Source of the DNA: an uncultured Bacteroidales bacterium
Lineage (GTDB): Bacteria; Bacteroidota; Bacteroidia; Bacteroidales; Paludibacteraceae
DNA: 64,000 nt
Reading direction: 5' to 3'
NCBI GenBank assembly: GCA_900316845.1
Contig: ONEG01000022.1
Span: 1-64,000, forward strand
Shown: in pieces, positions 53,707-61,795 of the stretch
Layout of the letters: the number at the start of each line of letters is the position of its first letter
How positions within the stretch are numbered: the first letter of the stretch is position 1
Made by a program: the position numbers and the translations under genes
The notes under the pieces: generated by a model
Database searches by the model: none
Told to the model about the DNA's origin: nothing
What the model saw: the letters and a program-made list of their open reading frames with translations, nothing else

Positions 53707-56700
53707 ATGAAAAAGTACTTATTCTTGGCATTAGGACTGCTGGTGGCGGCCATGATGCAGGCACAAACGTACTGGGACGGTACGAGTAACAAAACCTTCA
53801 GCGGTTCGGGAACGGAAGCCGACCCGTACCTCATCTCCACGCCGGAACAGTTAGCCGGACTTGCTGAGCGTACGAATGTCGATAAAGAAGACTTCGCCGG
53901 TCAGTACATCAAACTGACGGCGGATATTTATCTGACGGACTTCACGAACCCCGACACCACGGCTTGGCTGCAATGGGAACCGATTGCACATTCGCTGATG
54001 CAGTGGAATGTAGGTACGGACTATGGTTATTTCCGTGGTCATTTCGATGGTAACGGTCACACCGTTTATAACTTGTACTACGGCGCAGGTATGAATTGGG
54101 CAGATGATTGGAATCCGCTGGATCTGGATTTAGATCTGAGTTCGTACGATTTCTCTGTAATGAACAAGGCGTTGTTTGTCAATTTAGACGGCGGTACCAT
54201 TGAGAACCTGAATATCGCCAATGCGAAGATGTCTGGTGTTAACCAAGCCCTGTTGGTACTGAATGCAGAGGCCAATTCGGTCATCCGTAACTGTCACGTA
54301 GAAGGAGAACTTCGCAGTACGCAGAGCGGTTGTAACGGCCTTGCTCATACGAATAAAGGTCTGATCGAGAACTGTTCGGCAACGGTGAATACGAACCTGC
54401 AAGGCGGCGGTGCTTTCGTCGGCACGAACGATTTGACGGGTGTTATCCGCAACTGTACGAGTGCAGGCTTTATGCGCTGCACAATGAGCGACGGAAGCGG
54501 CTTCGTATCCGTTAATAACGGTTTGATCGAGAAATGTACGGCAAACGTGCATGTTCAAGCACTCGGTGGTTCTGACGCGCAGACGAATCAATATGGCGGT
54601 CACACGTTCCGTTACCGCAGCGGTGCGGGTTTCGTGGGTACGAACACGGGTATTATCCGCGAGTGCGCAGCATTGGGTAATGTGGATGGTGACGGAACAA
54701 CGGGCAACTATATCTGGATGAGCGGTATAGCCGGTTTTGCCTATCGTAACTGGGACGGTCGTATCGAATCATCTTATTGCACAGGTACGCTGCGTAATGT
54801 GAGTGATTCGACGGGTGGCGGCGGTGATCCCCAGATTGCCCATTTCTGTTACGACAACGGTTATAACGCTGCACATTATAATGACGACATGGCGCGCGGA
54901 GATATATGGAACTGCTACTCGACGAGCAACATCGTTTACCACAATGCAGAGCAGTATATGCTGAGTATCCATGCGTTTACGGGTTCGTTCCACGATTACG
55001 GCGGCTTCGATGCGTGGATGATGGAACCCTCGACGCACTACGGTTGCTATTTCCCCAACGAGAGCCTGCCGACGGTGAGCACACAGGCTTCGACAGTGTG
55101 GAATGGTATAGGAATGCCGTTGGCTCAGATGAAGACACAGGCGTTTGTGGATACGCTGAACATGTTAGCTTCTTTACTGGGCACGAGTCAATGGGAGTTG
55201 CGTGACGGTCTGCCTCGTCCGACGGGTGTGTATCTGACCGATGCCACGGTGTTCTTCGCCGGTGGTGACGGTACGAAAGCCAATCCGTATCTGATTAGCA
55301 ATAAGCAGGAGTTGGAGAACTTGCGCTGGTTGGTTCAGCGAGGTCTGACCTTCAAGGGCAAGTATATCCGTCAGACGACCGACATTTCGCTGAACGCTCC
55401 CCGTTCCGAATGGGGTACCACAGCACCCAAACAATGGATACCGATCGGTTCGCCGAACAGCCATCCATGGTATTCCAATACGGTTCCTATGGAGTTTAAC
55501 GGCGTGTATGACGGAGAGTTCCATGAGGTTAAGAATATGTATATCCGCAATCTGCTCCGTCAGCAAGGATTGTTCGGTCGTGTGAACCGAGGCGCACAGT
55601 TGCGAAACTTGGGTGTAACCGACGCCTATATCCGTGCCGCAGGAGACATCGGCATCCTGGCAGGCAAGATAGAAAACGAGCCTATTGTGATTCAGTGTTG
55701 GACTTCAGGTGATATTGCTACGCAGGGTCAAGAAGCATGGAACTTAGGTGCGATATTAGGCGATCAAGCCGGGCACAGTTTTGTACTCAACTGCTCTTCA
55801 TCGGCTAAACTGACCGGAGGCAACTCGCGCATCAGTGCGTATGTGGATGCTGTATATGGAGGTTTCAACTCTTGGGCACAAGATACCTTGGTCAACTTCC
55901 TCTTTACCGGTTGTATGAATGAAGGTAATGACGGTTCTTTCGGTCACTTCCAATACCGCGAGAATTTCTTTGCGGACTATGAGAAAACCAAGGTTGACAA
56001 GGGCAATTGGGGCTACGGCAAAGGCACATCCAACAATACCGAGTGGACGCAATCGAAGGAGTTGGTCAATATCTATAATTATTCCGTAGCCCGTTGGAAC
56101 GAACGGCATGCAGGCAATGATACACTGCAACTGCACTACTGGGAATGGCGTGAGAACGATTACCCGCGTATAGCGGCAGATGCCAACTGGAAGCCGGGTG
56201 TGAAGATTACTTTTGAAAGTAACGGAGGTACCCACGTAACGCCTAAATATGTTTACACGGGCGTGAAACTGCTGCCGCCGCAACGTCCGCTGCGTGACGG
56301 TTACATCTTCGCAGGTTGGTACAAAGATGCCGGGCTGACACAGTTTTTCGATTGGCAAACTGAGACACCGACCAACAATGTGACGCTCTATGCGCGCTGG
56401 CATGAGGACAAGCGGTACGAGATAGACATTGAACCGTTCCTGAATGAGTTTGCAACAGAATATCATATCCAGACGGCTGCCCAACTGAGAGGTTTTGCAG
56501 CTATGCAGAACGGTATATGGGATTGGGGTGAGAAAAACGACGATTGCAACGGTTCTTCCAATATCCCGATGTATCCGTCTAATCCTGTTTCTCAAACGCA
56601 AACACCGGTTAGTTTCGCCGGCAAGAAAATTGTATTGGATAACGATATTTTGTTGTGCGATACCACCGACTGGCAGTACTGGGGACGCGGTGCGTTTGGT

Positions 56701-59439
56701 CTGCCCTTTAAATCGATTGGTTCCGATTTTGGTGTATATGGAGAAGGCGAACATCGATTCTATGGTACGTTTGACGGTCAGGGACACACTATTTATGGTC
56801 TGTATCAGGAGAACGACGGTGTGCCGAATTGGGGTAGTTTAGGCGGAGGCTTGTTCGGTTCGGTTGGTAACGGAGCTGTGATCAAGAATGTGGGTATTGC
56901 CGCTTCATGTATCGACCAACAAGTATATAACACCCGTGGTCAAGAGGATGACGCAACCAGATATTGGATTCGCTGTGGTTATAGCTCACAAGGTGCACCG
57001 TCCCACACCGGTATGCTGGCAGGCTATGTGGTAGATTCCGTCACGATAGACCAATGCTACTCGGAAGGAAATATGTTTGTGCAATCGGTAGGTTACACCG
57101 GCTTAGGCGGATTGATCGGACAATTGGGCGACGAATTCTATTACAAGACAGGCAAAGTGACCAACTGCTACTCGCGTGTGGATGTGTATAATACGAGTGT
57201 TGCAGATACGATTGATTATGAGCCTGTGGATTATGGTTTTACAGCATTGGGCAAACAGGTTCCTGTTACACAATGTTATAGTGCCGGACACACTTACCAC
57301 TCTTTCGCCAATTCCAACAACTCATACGGCGATAGTGTGCAGAACTGCTACTTCGACAAAGAGTTGGTACAAGTAAAGGACTACTATTCATGGGGCGGCG
57401 CTATTCACTATATCGGAGACCCGAAGACGACGAATGAGATGCATGCCAAAGCAACGTATGTGGATTGGGACTTTGACAATATCTGGGGACGCAACGAAAC
57501 GATTAACGACGGTTATCCGTACTTACGTATCTTCCATGAAGGGGCACCGGAGGACAGCGAAGATCCGGTTCTTGTAACGGGTATTACACTTAATGTGACG
57601 GACACCACTATTCTCGCAGGAAACAGCGTGTTACTCATCGCTACCGTGCTGCCGGAGGATGCCGTGAATAAAGGGTTTACATGGTCGGTAGAAGAATCGG
57701 AATGGTACGCAGCTGACTGGTATTCGATGGATGAAAACGGATTGATAACTACCTATCTTGACCATAATCGTTTGGGGCAATCCGCTACAATCACTATTAC
57801 TGTTACTACGAACGAGGGCGGTTATACGGCAACCTGTAGACTGAAAATCACGCAACCGAAACTGGAAGGCAAAGTCATTGCCAAACGTCGCTTCGGAGAG
57901 ACGGAATGGCAGAAAGTTGGCGATTACGATATGATGATAGAGAACTTCGAGTACATGTACCTTGTGTATAGCGAACCGAACTTATCAGCCGGTGCCATCA
58001 GTTGGTCAACGGATGACGAGAGTATCTTTGCGTTGACCCCGATGAGCGATACGGTTTATAATATCTACAACGGCTACATAGAGAAGTATAATTACACTTG
58101 TGCGCGTGTCATCGTACGTGCCAAGAGAGCCGGCAGTTCGGTTGTGCGTGCTACTTCTGCTATCGGTGCCGTATTGGAGAAGACATGGAGTCCTGTTCTT
58201 GTTGAGCCTTTGATGCTTAATATTTATTTGCCGCCTGCACAACAAGGTTATTACGGGCTCGACTACCCGCAACCGCATACGCAAATGGGCATGGGGGATA
58301 CACAACAGTTGGATGTAGTTTTCCATGGTAACTGTGCCGGCAATCATATCAATTCGGGCGGTTGGTCAAGCGGTTCCACCACAGATATTTCCTATTTGCC
58401 TACTATACAATGGATTTCATCTAATCCTGCTGTGTTAACAGTAGATGAGACAGGACTCGTTACGGCAGTAGGAGCCGGAACGGCTACTATTACAGTAACG
58501 GCTGTCGGCACCAATGTCTCTGCCACTACCGAGACTATCACCGTTTCGGTCATTGAAGCACAAAATATTACTATCAACGAAGGCGGGTACTGGGATACAT
58601 TTGAACTATACGAAGGCGAGACGAAACAACTGACCGCCACCATCCAGCCGGAGAATACAACGGACAAGACGGTTACATGGTCGTCCGATAACACTTCAGT
58701 TGCCACGGTTGACCAGAACGGTTTGGTAACCGCCTTGGGCATCGGTACCGCACGGATAACCGCAATGACTTCCAATGGACTAAGCAACAGCACGAATATC
58801 CGTGTGAAAGCTACCGAACCCACCAGTATCACAATCAACGAGAACACAGGCGAGATAATACCGCTGTATGTAGGTGACACGTACCAGCTGAGTGCAACGG
58901 TTCTACCCGAGAATGCAGGCAACAAAACCGTTAGATGGAGCTCCGAGGATAATAATATTGCGCGCGTTAGTTCATCCGGTCTTGTGAAGGCAATGGGTGC
59001 AGGATTTGTGAACATTAAGGCACGCACCAACAACGGATTGGAGGATTACGTTACGTTTGAAGTAACTGTCAAACCTGTTGATCCTGTATACTACACCATC
59101 CGCTTCCTCAACTGGGACGGCGCGGAGTTGCAGAACAGCCAAGTTCTCGAAGGCAATATGCCGGTTTATAATGGTACAATACCCGTACGCCCCGAGGATG
59201 AGCAATACACCTATTCTTTCAGCGGTTGGCAGCCGGAGATTGTAGCCGCTACCGCAAATGCGGATTACACGGCACAGTTTACCGCTACGGAGAAGAGTGC
59301 GACCGGCATAGAGGAGATAGACGCATCCCAAATCGTAAATGGTAAATCGTCAAATCGTAAATTGATGATTGACGGCATCCTCTACATCCTCCGTCCCGAT
59401 GGGAAGGTATATGACATGACCGGACAGGAAGTACGATAA
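53707..59439 (+). CDS. giant secreted protein with GLUG and Ig-like domains
   Basis: 1910 residues. A signal peptide (to about 20) is followed by three GLUG-type beta-solenoid blocks, each opening with a DPYLISTPEQLAGLA-like strand (near 40, 510 and 925). A Listeria-Bacteroides repeat (ITFESNGGTHVTPKYVYTGV...GYIFAGWYKD) lies near 840-900. Three or four Big_2 Ig-like domains (TATIQPENTTDKTVTWSSDN) lie near 1285-1790. Then come a second Listeria-Bacteroides-like module (TIRFLNWDGAELQNSQVLEG) and a C-terminal sorting-like tail (MIDGILYILRPDGKVYDMTG). It is probably anchored on or shed from the surface. It has its own promoter and a terminator at 59458-59487. Confidence 0.85.
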   Translation: MKKYLFLALGLLVAAMMQAQTYWDGTSNKTFSGSGTEADPYLISTPEQLAGLAERTNVDKEDFAGQYIKLTADIYLTDFTNPDTTAWLQWEPIAHSLMQWNVGTDYGYFRGHFDGNGHTVYNLYYGAGMNWADDWNPLDLDLDLSSYDFSVMNKALFVNLDGGTIENLNIANAKMSGVNQALLVLNAEANSVIRNCHVEGELRSTQSGCNGLAHTNKGLIENCSATVNTNLQGGGAFVGTNDLTGVIRNCTSAGFMRCTMSDGSGFVSVNNGLIEKCTANVHVQALGGSDAQTNQYGGHTFRYRSGAGFVGTNTGIIRECAALGNVDGDGTTGNYIWMSGIAGFAYRNWDGRIESSYCTGTLRNVSDSTGGGGDPQIAHFCYDNGYNAAHYNDDMARGDIWNCYSTSNIVYHNAEQYMLSIHAFTGSFHDYGGFDAWMMEPSTHYGCYFPNESLPTVSTQASTVWNGIGMPLAQMKTQAFVDTLNMLASLLGTSQWELRDGLPRPTGVYLTDATVFFAGGDGTKANPYLISNKQELENLRWLVQRGLTFKGKYIRQTTDISLNAPRSEWGTTAPKQWIPIGSPNSHPWYSNTVPMEFNGVYDGEFHEVKNMYIRNLLRQQGLFGRVNRGAQLRNLGVTDAYIRAAGDIGILAGKIENEPIVIQCWTSGDIATQGQEAWNLGAILGDQAGHSFVLNCSSSAKLTGGNSRISAYVDAVYGGFNSWAQDTLVNFLFTGCMNEGNDGSFGHFQYRENFFADYEKTKVDKGNWGYGKGTSNNTEWTQSKELVNIYNYSVARWNERHAGNDTLQLHYWEWRENDYPRIAADANWKPGVKITFESNGGTHVTPKYVYTGVKLLPPQRPLRDGYIFAGWYKDAGLTQFFDWQTETPTNNVTLYARWHEDKRYEIDIEPFLNEFATEYHIQTAAQLRGFAAMQNGIWDWGEKNDDCNGSSNIPMYPSNPVSQTQTPVSFAGKKIVLDNDILLCDTTDWQYWGRGAFGLPFKSIGSDFGVYGEGEHRFYGTFDGQGHTIYGLYQENDGVPNWGSLGGGLFGSVGNGAVIKNVGIAASCIDQQVYNTRGQEDDATRYWIRCGYSSQGAPSHTGMLAGYVVDSVTIDQCYSEGNMFVQSVGYTGLGGLIGQLGDEFYYKTGKVTNCYSRVDVYNTSVADTIDYEPVDYGFTALGKQVPVTQCYSAGHTYHSFANSNNSYGDSVQNCYFDKELVQVKDYYSWGGAIHYIGDPKTTNEMHAKATYVDWDFDNIWGRNETINDGYPYLRIFHEGAPEDSEDPVLVTGITLNVTDTTILAGNSVLLIATVLPEDAVNKGFTWSVEESEWYAADWYSMDENGLITTYLDHNRLGQSATITITVTTNEGGYTATCRLKITQPKLEGKVIAKRRFGETEWQKVGDYDMMIENFEYMYLVYSEPNLSAGAISWSTDDESIFALTPMSDTVYNIYNGYIEKYNYTCARVIVRAKRAGSSVVRATSAIGAVLEKTWSPVLVEPLMLNIYLPPAQQGYYGLDYPQPHTQMGMGDTQQLDVVFHGNCAGNHINSGGWSSGSTTDISYLPTIQWISSNPAVLTVDETGLVTAVGAGTATITVTAVGTNVSATTETITVSVIEAQNITINEGGYWDTFELYEGETKQLTATIQPENTTDKTVTWSSDNTSVATVDQNGLVTALGIGTARITAMTSNGLSNSTNIRVKATEPTSITINENTGEIIPLYVGDTYQLSATVLPENAGNKTVRWSSEDNNIARVSSSGLVKAMGAGFVNIKARTNNGLEDYVTFEVTVKPVDPVYYTIRFLNWDGAELQNSQVLEGNMPVYNGTIPVRPEDEQYTYSFSGWQPEIVAATANADYTAQFTATEKSATGIEEIDASQIVNGKSSNRKLMIDGILYILRPDGKVYDMTGQEVR

Positions 59440-59457
59440 AGCGGATGACGGTGCAGT

Positions 59458-59487
59458 AAATCGGCGGGGGTGACCTCGCCGATTTTT
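59458..59487 (+). terminator. terminator after the GLUG protein
   Basis: AAATCGGCG / CGCCGATTT stem, ten-nt loop, followed by TTTTTG. Confidence 0.82.
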
Positions 59488-59521
59488 GTAACCGAGGCGA
59501 AGGGGGGGGGAGGAAAGAAAC

Positions 59522-59556
59522 AAATAAGGTACGCGCACTCGCGCGTACCTTATTTT
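59522..59556. terminator. strong hairpin, terminator-like
   Basis: A 15-bp perfect stem AAATAAGGTACGCGC / GCGCGTACCTTATTT with a four-nt loop, then TTAT. A second, shorter hairpin (ATCCGCCA / TGGCGGAT) follows at 59558-59578. They may be backup terminators or an element end. Otherwise 59488-59640 shows no gene. Confidence 0.6.
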
Positions 59557-59639
59557 ATATCCGCCAAACTTGGCGGATGCAAGAGGGGAGATTAGAGTCC
59601 GAGGGACTTCTTGATCTCCGGAACGCGAGCCTCAGCTTC

Positions 59640-59720
59640 CGCAGTGCAGCGCTCGTAGTCGGCGCCGTCTTCGGCTGCACCCTCGCAAGCATGATTATCA
59701 ACGATCTGAGAAAAAAGTAA
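59640..59720 (+). pseudogene. displaced tcdA 3' end (fragment)
   Basis: Codons ending at TAA 59718-59720 read LVVGAVFGCTLASMIINDLR plus Lys-Lys. Against the tcdA C-terminus (VTAVFGCTLASMVINAL) about 13 of 16 residues agree, with a 17-nt identical DNA core. No start or upstream homology is seen. A terminator follows at 59761-59794. It looks like an original tcdA end pushed about 8 kb downstream by the two surface-protein genes, or a separate decayed copy. Confidence 0.5.
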
Positions 59721-59760
59721 GCAACTAGCGTTCTTTATAAAATGACCTAAAAACATGAAA

Positions 59761-59794
59761 AATGGCACTTTTATTTGCAAGTGTCATTTTTTTT
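59761..59794 (+). terminator. terminator behind the tcdA fragment
   Basis: AATGGCACTT / AAGTGTCATT stem (one G-T pair), eight-nt loop, then a run of T. The region to 60017 contains no gene that can be supported apart from an imperfect hairpin at 59812-59836. Confidence 0.8.
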
Positions 59795-60017
59795 GTGTAA
59801 CGTCGGTCCTCCCTATTTATAAAATATAAACAGGGTCCCACCGAAAATACGTTCGCATATTGCCGGACATATACTAAGCACCGCGGACATTTTTTGAGAA
59901 CCGCTAAAACGGTTTCCTGTTTTGCCCATACAAATACCATCTTATGCAAGCATAGCTATTATTTGTCTGTGCCAAACAGATAAAATTTCATTTTATTTTT
60001 CAAAAAATGCCCGAACG

Positions 60018-60049
60018 TTTGCGTATGTGCAAAATTTGTAGTATCTTTG
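60018..60049 (+). promoter_or_regulatory. promoter of the DUF4160/DUF2442/RhuM unit
   Basis: TTTG 60018-60021, 20 nt, TATCTTTG 60042-60049, with a short leader to the ATG at 60078. Confidence 0.72.
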
Positions 60050-60077
60050 CAGCGCAAAATCATTAACTGTAGTATTT

Positions 60078-60146
60078 ATGCCCAAGATTTTTGAATATTT
60101 CGGAAGACAGGCAGTAAAAAGTACAACCATAAAAACCAAATTATAA
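60078..60146 (+). pseudogene. DUF4160 remnant with internal deletion
   Basis: A 22-codon frame, MPKIFEYFG joined to RQAVKSTTIKTKL. The first nine residues match the usual DUF4160 start, and the last eight to ten resemble its C-terminus. The roughly 70-residue middle (including the His-rich HEPxHVH segment) is missing. DUF4160 and DUF2442 are normally an adjacent pair suspected of toxin-antitoxin function, and DUF2442 follows here two nt later. Confidence 0.55.
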
Positions 60147-60148
60147 CT

Positions 60149-60403
60149 ATGAACAGACTTTATATAACAGGAGCAAAAGACGCGGGTAATCTGACTGTCG
60201 ATTTACAGTTCAGCGACCAAACGACCCGCCGAGTAGATATAGGTGACTTCATCCGTCGTCACCCTCATCCGCAATATAATAAATATCTTGACCCTCGCCA
60301 TTTCCGCCGCTTCGAAATTGAGGACGGTAATATTGTCTGGGGCAAGAATTGGGATTTGGTATTCCCGATAGAACAGCTACACGCAGGTGTTATTGAGGAT
60401 TAG
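60149..60403 (+). CDS. DUF2442 domain protein
   Basis: 84 residues. VDLQFSDQTTRRVDIGDFIR and FRRFEIEDGNIVWGKNWDLV-type strands match DUF2442, a small protein usually encoded next to DUF4160 and proposed as an antitoxin-like partner. Its partner here is reduced to a 22-codon remnant, so any pair function is probably lost. It shares the promoter at 60018. Confidence 0.78.
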   Translation: MNRLYITGAKDAGNLTVDLQFSDQTTRRVDIGDFIRRHPHPQYNKYLDPRHFRRFEIEDGNIVWGKNWDLVFPIEQLHAGVIED

Positions 60404-60408
60404 AACCA

Positions 60409-60490
60409 CCACTGCCACCGACAACATAAAAAACGGTGCGTCACTCACTGACGTTAAACAGGAGGACATATTAAAAGGCGTTTATTGACG
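60409..60490 (+). repeat. direct repeat, copy 1 (before rhuM)
   Basis: A 54-nt segment (60409-60462) that recurs at 61354-61407, plus a 19-nt segment (60472-60490) that recurs at 61492-61510. The last 36 nt of the first segment are identical between copies; the first 18-19 nt differ at five places, each A here and G in copy 2. It starts five nt after the DUF2442 stop and runs to the RhuM start. Confidence 0.85.
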
Positions 60491-60493
60491 AAA

Positions 60494-61351
60494 ATGAAAG
60501 ACGAGATAGTATTATATCAGCCTGATGCCACTATCCAATTGGAGGTGCGGCTGAAAGATGAGACCGTTTGGCTGAACCAGCAACAGATGGCAGAATTGTT
60601 TGGCACAGACAGAACGTCTGTCTTAAGGCACATCCATAATATATACAAGACACACGAATTGGAGGAGGCAGCAACATGTGCAAAAATTGCACAGGTTCGT
60701 ATAGAAGGAAACAGGCAAGTGAGGCGTGAAGTTCCCTTTTATAACTTAGACATGATTATATCCGTTGGTTATCGCGTCAATTCTATCCGAGGTACACAAT
60801 TCCGTCAATGGGCAAATAAAGTGCTTAAAGATTACATGCTCAAAGGCTATGCCGTTAATCAACGTTTATTAAATATAGAGAATCAATTAGCCTTACAACA
60901 GAAACAATTGGCAGACCACGAAGAGAAGATTGATTTCTTTGTTCGAACATCATTACCGCCGATAGAACAGGTTTTCTTTGAAGGAGAGTTCTTTGCTGCA
61001 CGAGCACTATTGGAGAGTTTGATTAAGACAGCGCAAAAACGCGTTATTATCATTGATGCGTATGTAGATGCTGCTACGTTTGAGATGTTGGATGTGCGTG
61101 GAAAAGGAGTGACGGCAGACATCTATTCGGACAGCGAACATAAGTCTTTGCGCGACATGCACAATACCACCAAAGGTGTGCAACCCGTGAATACGCATAA
61201 ATGGTCAACGCCCTCGCATGACAGATGGCTGATAATAGATGACAGCCTTTACCATTGCGGTCACTCGCTTAAAGATATGGGCAAGAAGCTGTCAGCGATC
61301 ACCCTTATGGGAACAAACCCTGAAACGATACTGAAAGAGGTTAAACAATGA
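60494..61351 (+). CDS. RhuM-family protein
   Basis: 285 residues. The N-terminal RhuM/Rha-type domain (TVWLNQQQMAELFGTDRTSV, NLDMIISVGYRVNSIRGTQF, FRQWANKVLKDYMLKGYAVN) leads into a coiled stretch and a C-terminal PLD-like region with PSHDRWLIIDDSLYHCGHSL. RhuM proteins occur on pathogenicity islands and in phage-linked loci; activity unknown. ATG 60494 is preferred to TTG 60485. It is AT-richer than housekeeping genes here and lies between direct repeats, suggesting transfer. Confidence 0.82.
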   Translation: MKDEIVLYQPDATIQLEVRLKDETVWLNQQQMAELFGTDRTSVLRHIHNIYKTHELEEAATCAKIAQVRIEGNRQVRREVPFYNLDMIISVGYRVNSIRGTQFRQWANKVLKDYMLKGYAVNQRLLNIENQLALQQKQLADHEEKIDFFVRTSLPPIEQVFFEGEFFAARALLESLIKTAQKRVIIIDAYVDAATFEMLDVRGKGVTADIYSDSEHKSLRDMHNTTKGVQPVNTHKWSTPSHDRWLIIDDSLYHCGHSLKDMGKKLSAITLMGTNPETILKEVKQ

Positions 61352-61353
61352 TA

Positions 61354-61510
61354 CCGCTGCCGCCGGCAGCGTAAAAAACGGTGCGTCACTCACTGACGTT
61401 AAACAGGTGAAGATATGCGATGAAACGCATATCGAGTGCAGTGCCCGAGTAGTCCCCACTACGAGGAATCAGCACAAACATAGAATTGAAATAAAAGGCG
61501 TTTATTGACG
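61354..61510 (+). repeat. direct repeat, copy 2 (after rhuM)
   Basis: The same two segments as copy 1 (61354-61407 and 61492-61510), starting two nt after the RhuM stop. They are separated by an extra 84-nt stretch with a perfect hairpin GATATGCG / CGCATATC at 61411-61434. In this copy the first part folds as CGCTGCC / GGCAGCG; copy 1 cannot. Confidence 0.85.
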
Positions 61511-61795
61511 CTTGTTTTGGCAAACAGAAATCCGGAAAATTTCACCGCCCGAAACAAGACCGTGCAATAAGCGTTCTCGTGGGTATGTTAATATCCGTTC
61601 GCGCCCCTCATAGGGCGGGAGGGTTAAGCATATCGGGCGTGGACGTTATTGTTTGTTCTTGTGTGTAGGGTCATTTCCGGAACCTCGTTAAGGAGAATAA
61701 GCGTGAATAATGTTCGCGCTTTTGTTTTGTATATATAGCTAATCCAAATATCAACCATTTAAAGTTGCGCCCGACACGAATTAAGGGAGATTATT
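61511..61795 (+). promoter_or_regulatory. structured non-coding leader or RNA before the BspA-like gene
   Basis: 285 nt without an acceptable gene. It holds a CTTGTTT / AAACAAG closing helix (61511-61558), a CGCCC / GGGCG hairpin near 61601-61617, and an eight-bp hairpin AGCGTGAA / TTCGCGCT followed by TTTTGTTTTG (61700-61730) that looks like a terminator. No consensus vegetative promoter was found between that terminator and the ATG at 61796. Either it ends the RhuM transcript, or it is an attenuator of the downstream gene. Confidence 0.45.
61700..61730 (+). terminator. terminator or attenuator hairpin
   Basis: AGCGTGAA / TTCGCGCT (one G-T pair) with loop TAATG, then TTTGTTTTG. It lies 66 nt before the BspA-like start codon. 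Confidence 0.65.

Noticed and set aside
59592..59780. 62-codon minus-strand frame ending PEIKKSLGL
   Set aside because: It overlaps the more convincing + strand TcdA-like fragment and a terminator, has a poor start, and matches no family I recognise.
59725..59949. 74-codon minus-strand frame
   Set aside because: Runs through a terminator and AT-rich spacer, has no promoter or family signature; probably chance.
60409..61407. Diversity-generating retroelement template/variable pair
   Set aside because: A/G-only differences are suggestive, but there is no reverse transcriptase, the repeats lie outside coding sequence, and only five sites differ.
60409..61510. Integron cassette array
   Set aside because: GTTAAAC fits the core-site consensus but a clear partner RYYYAAC site and an integrase are not seen in the window; kept only as an alternative.
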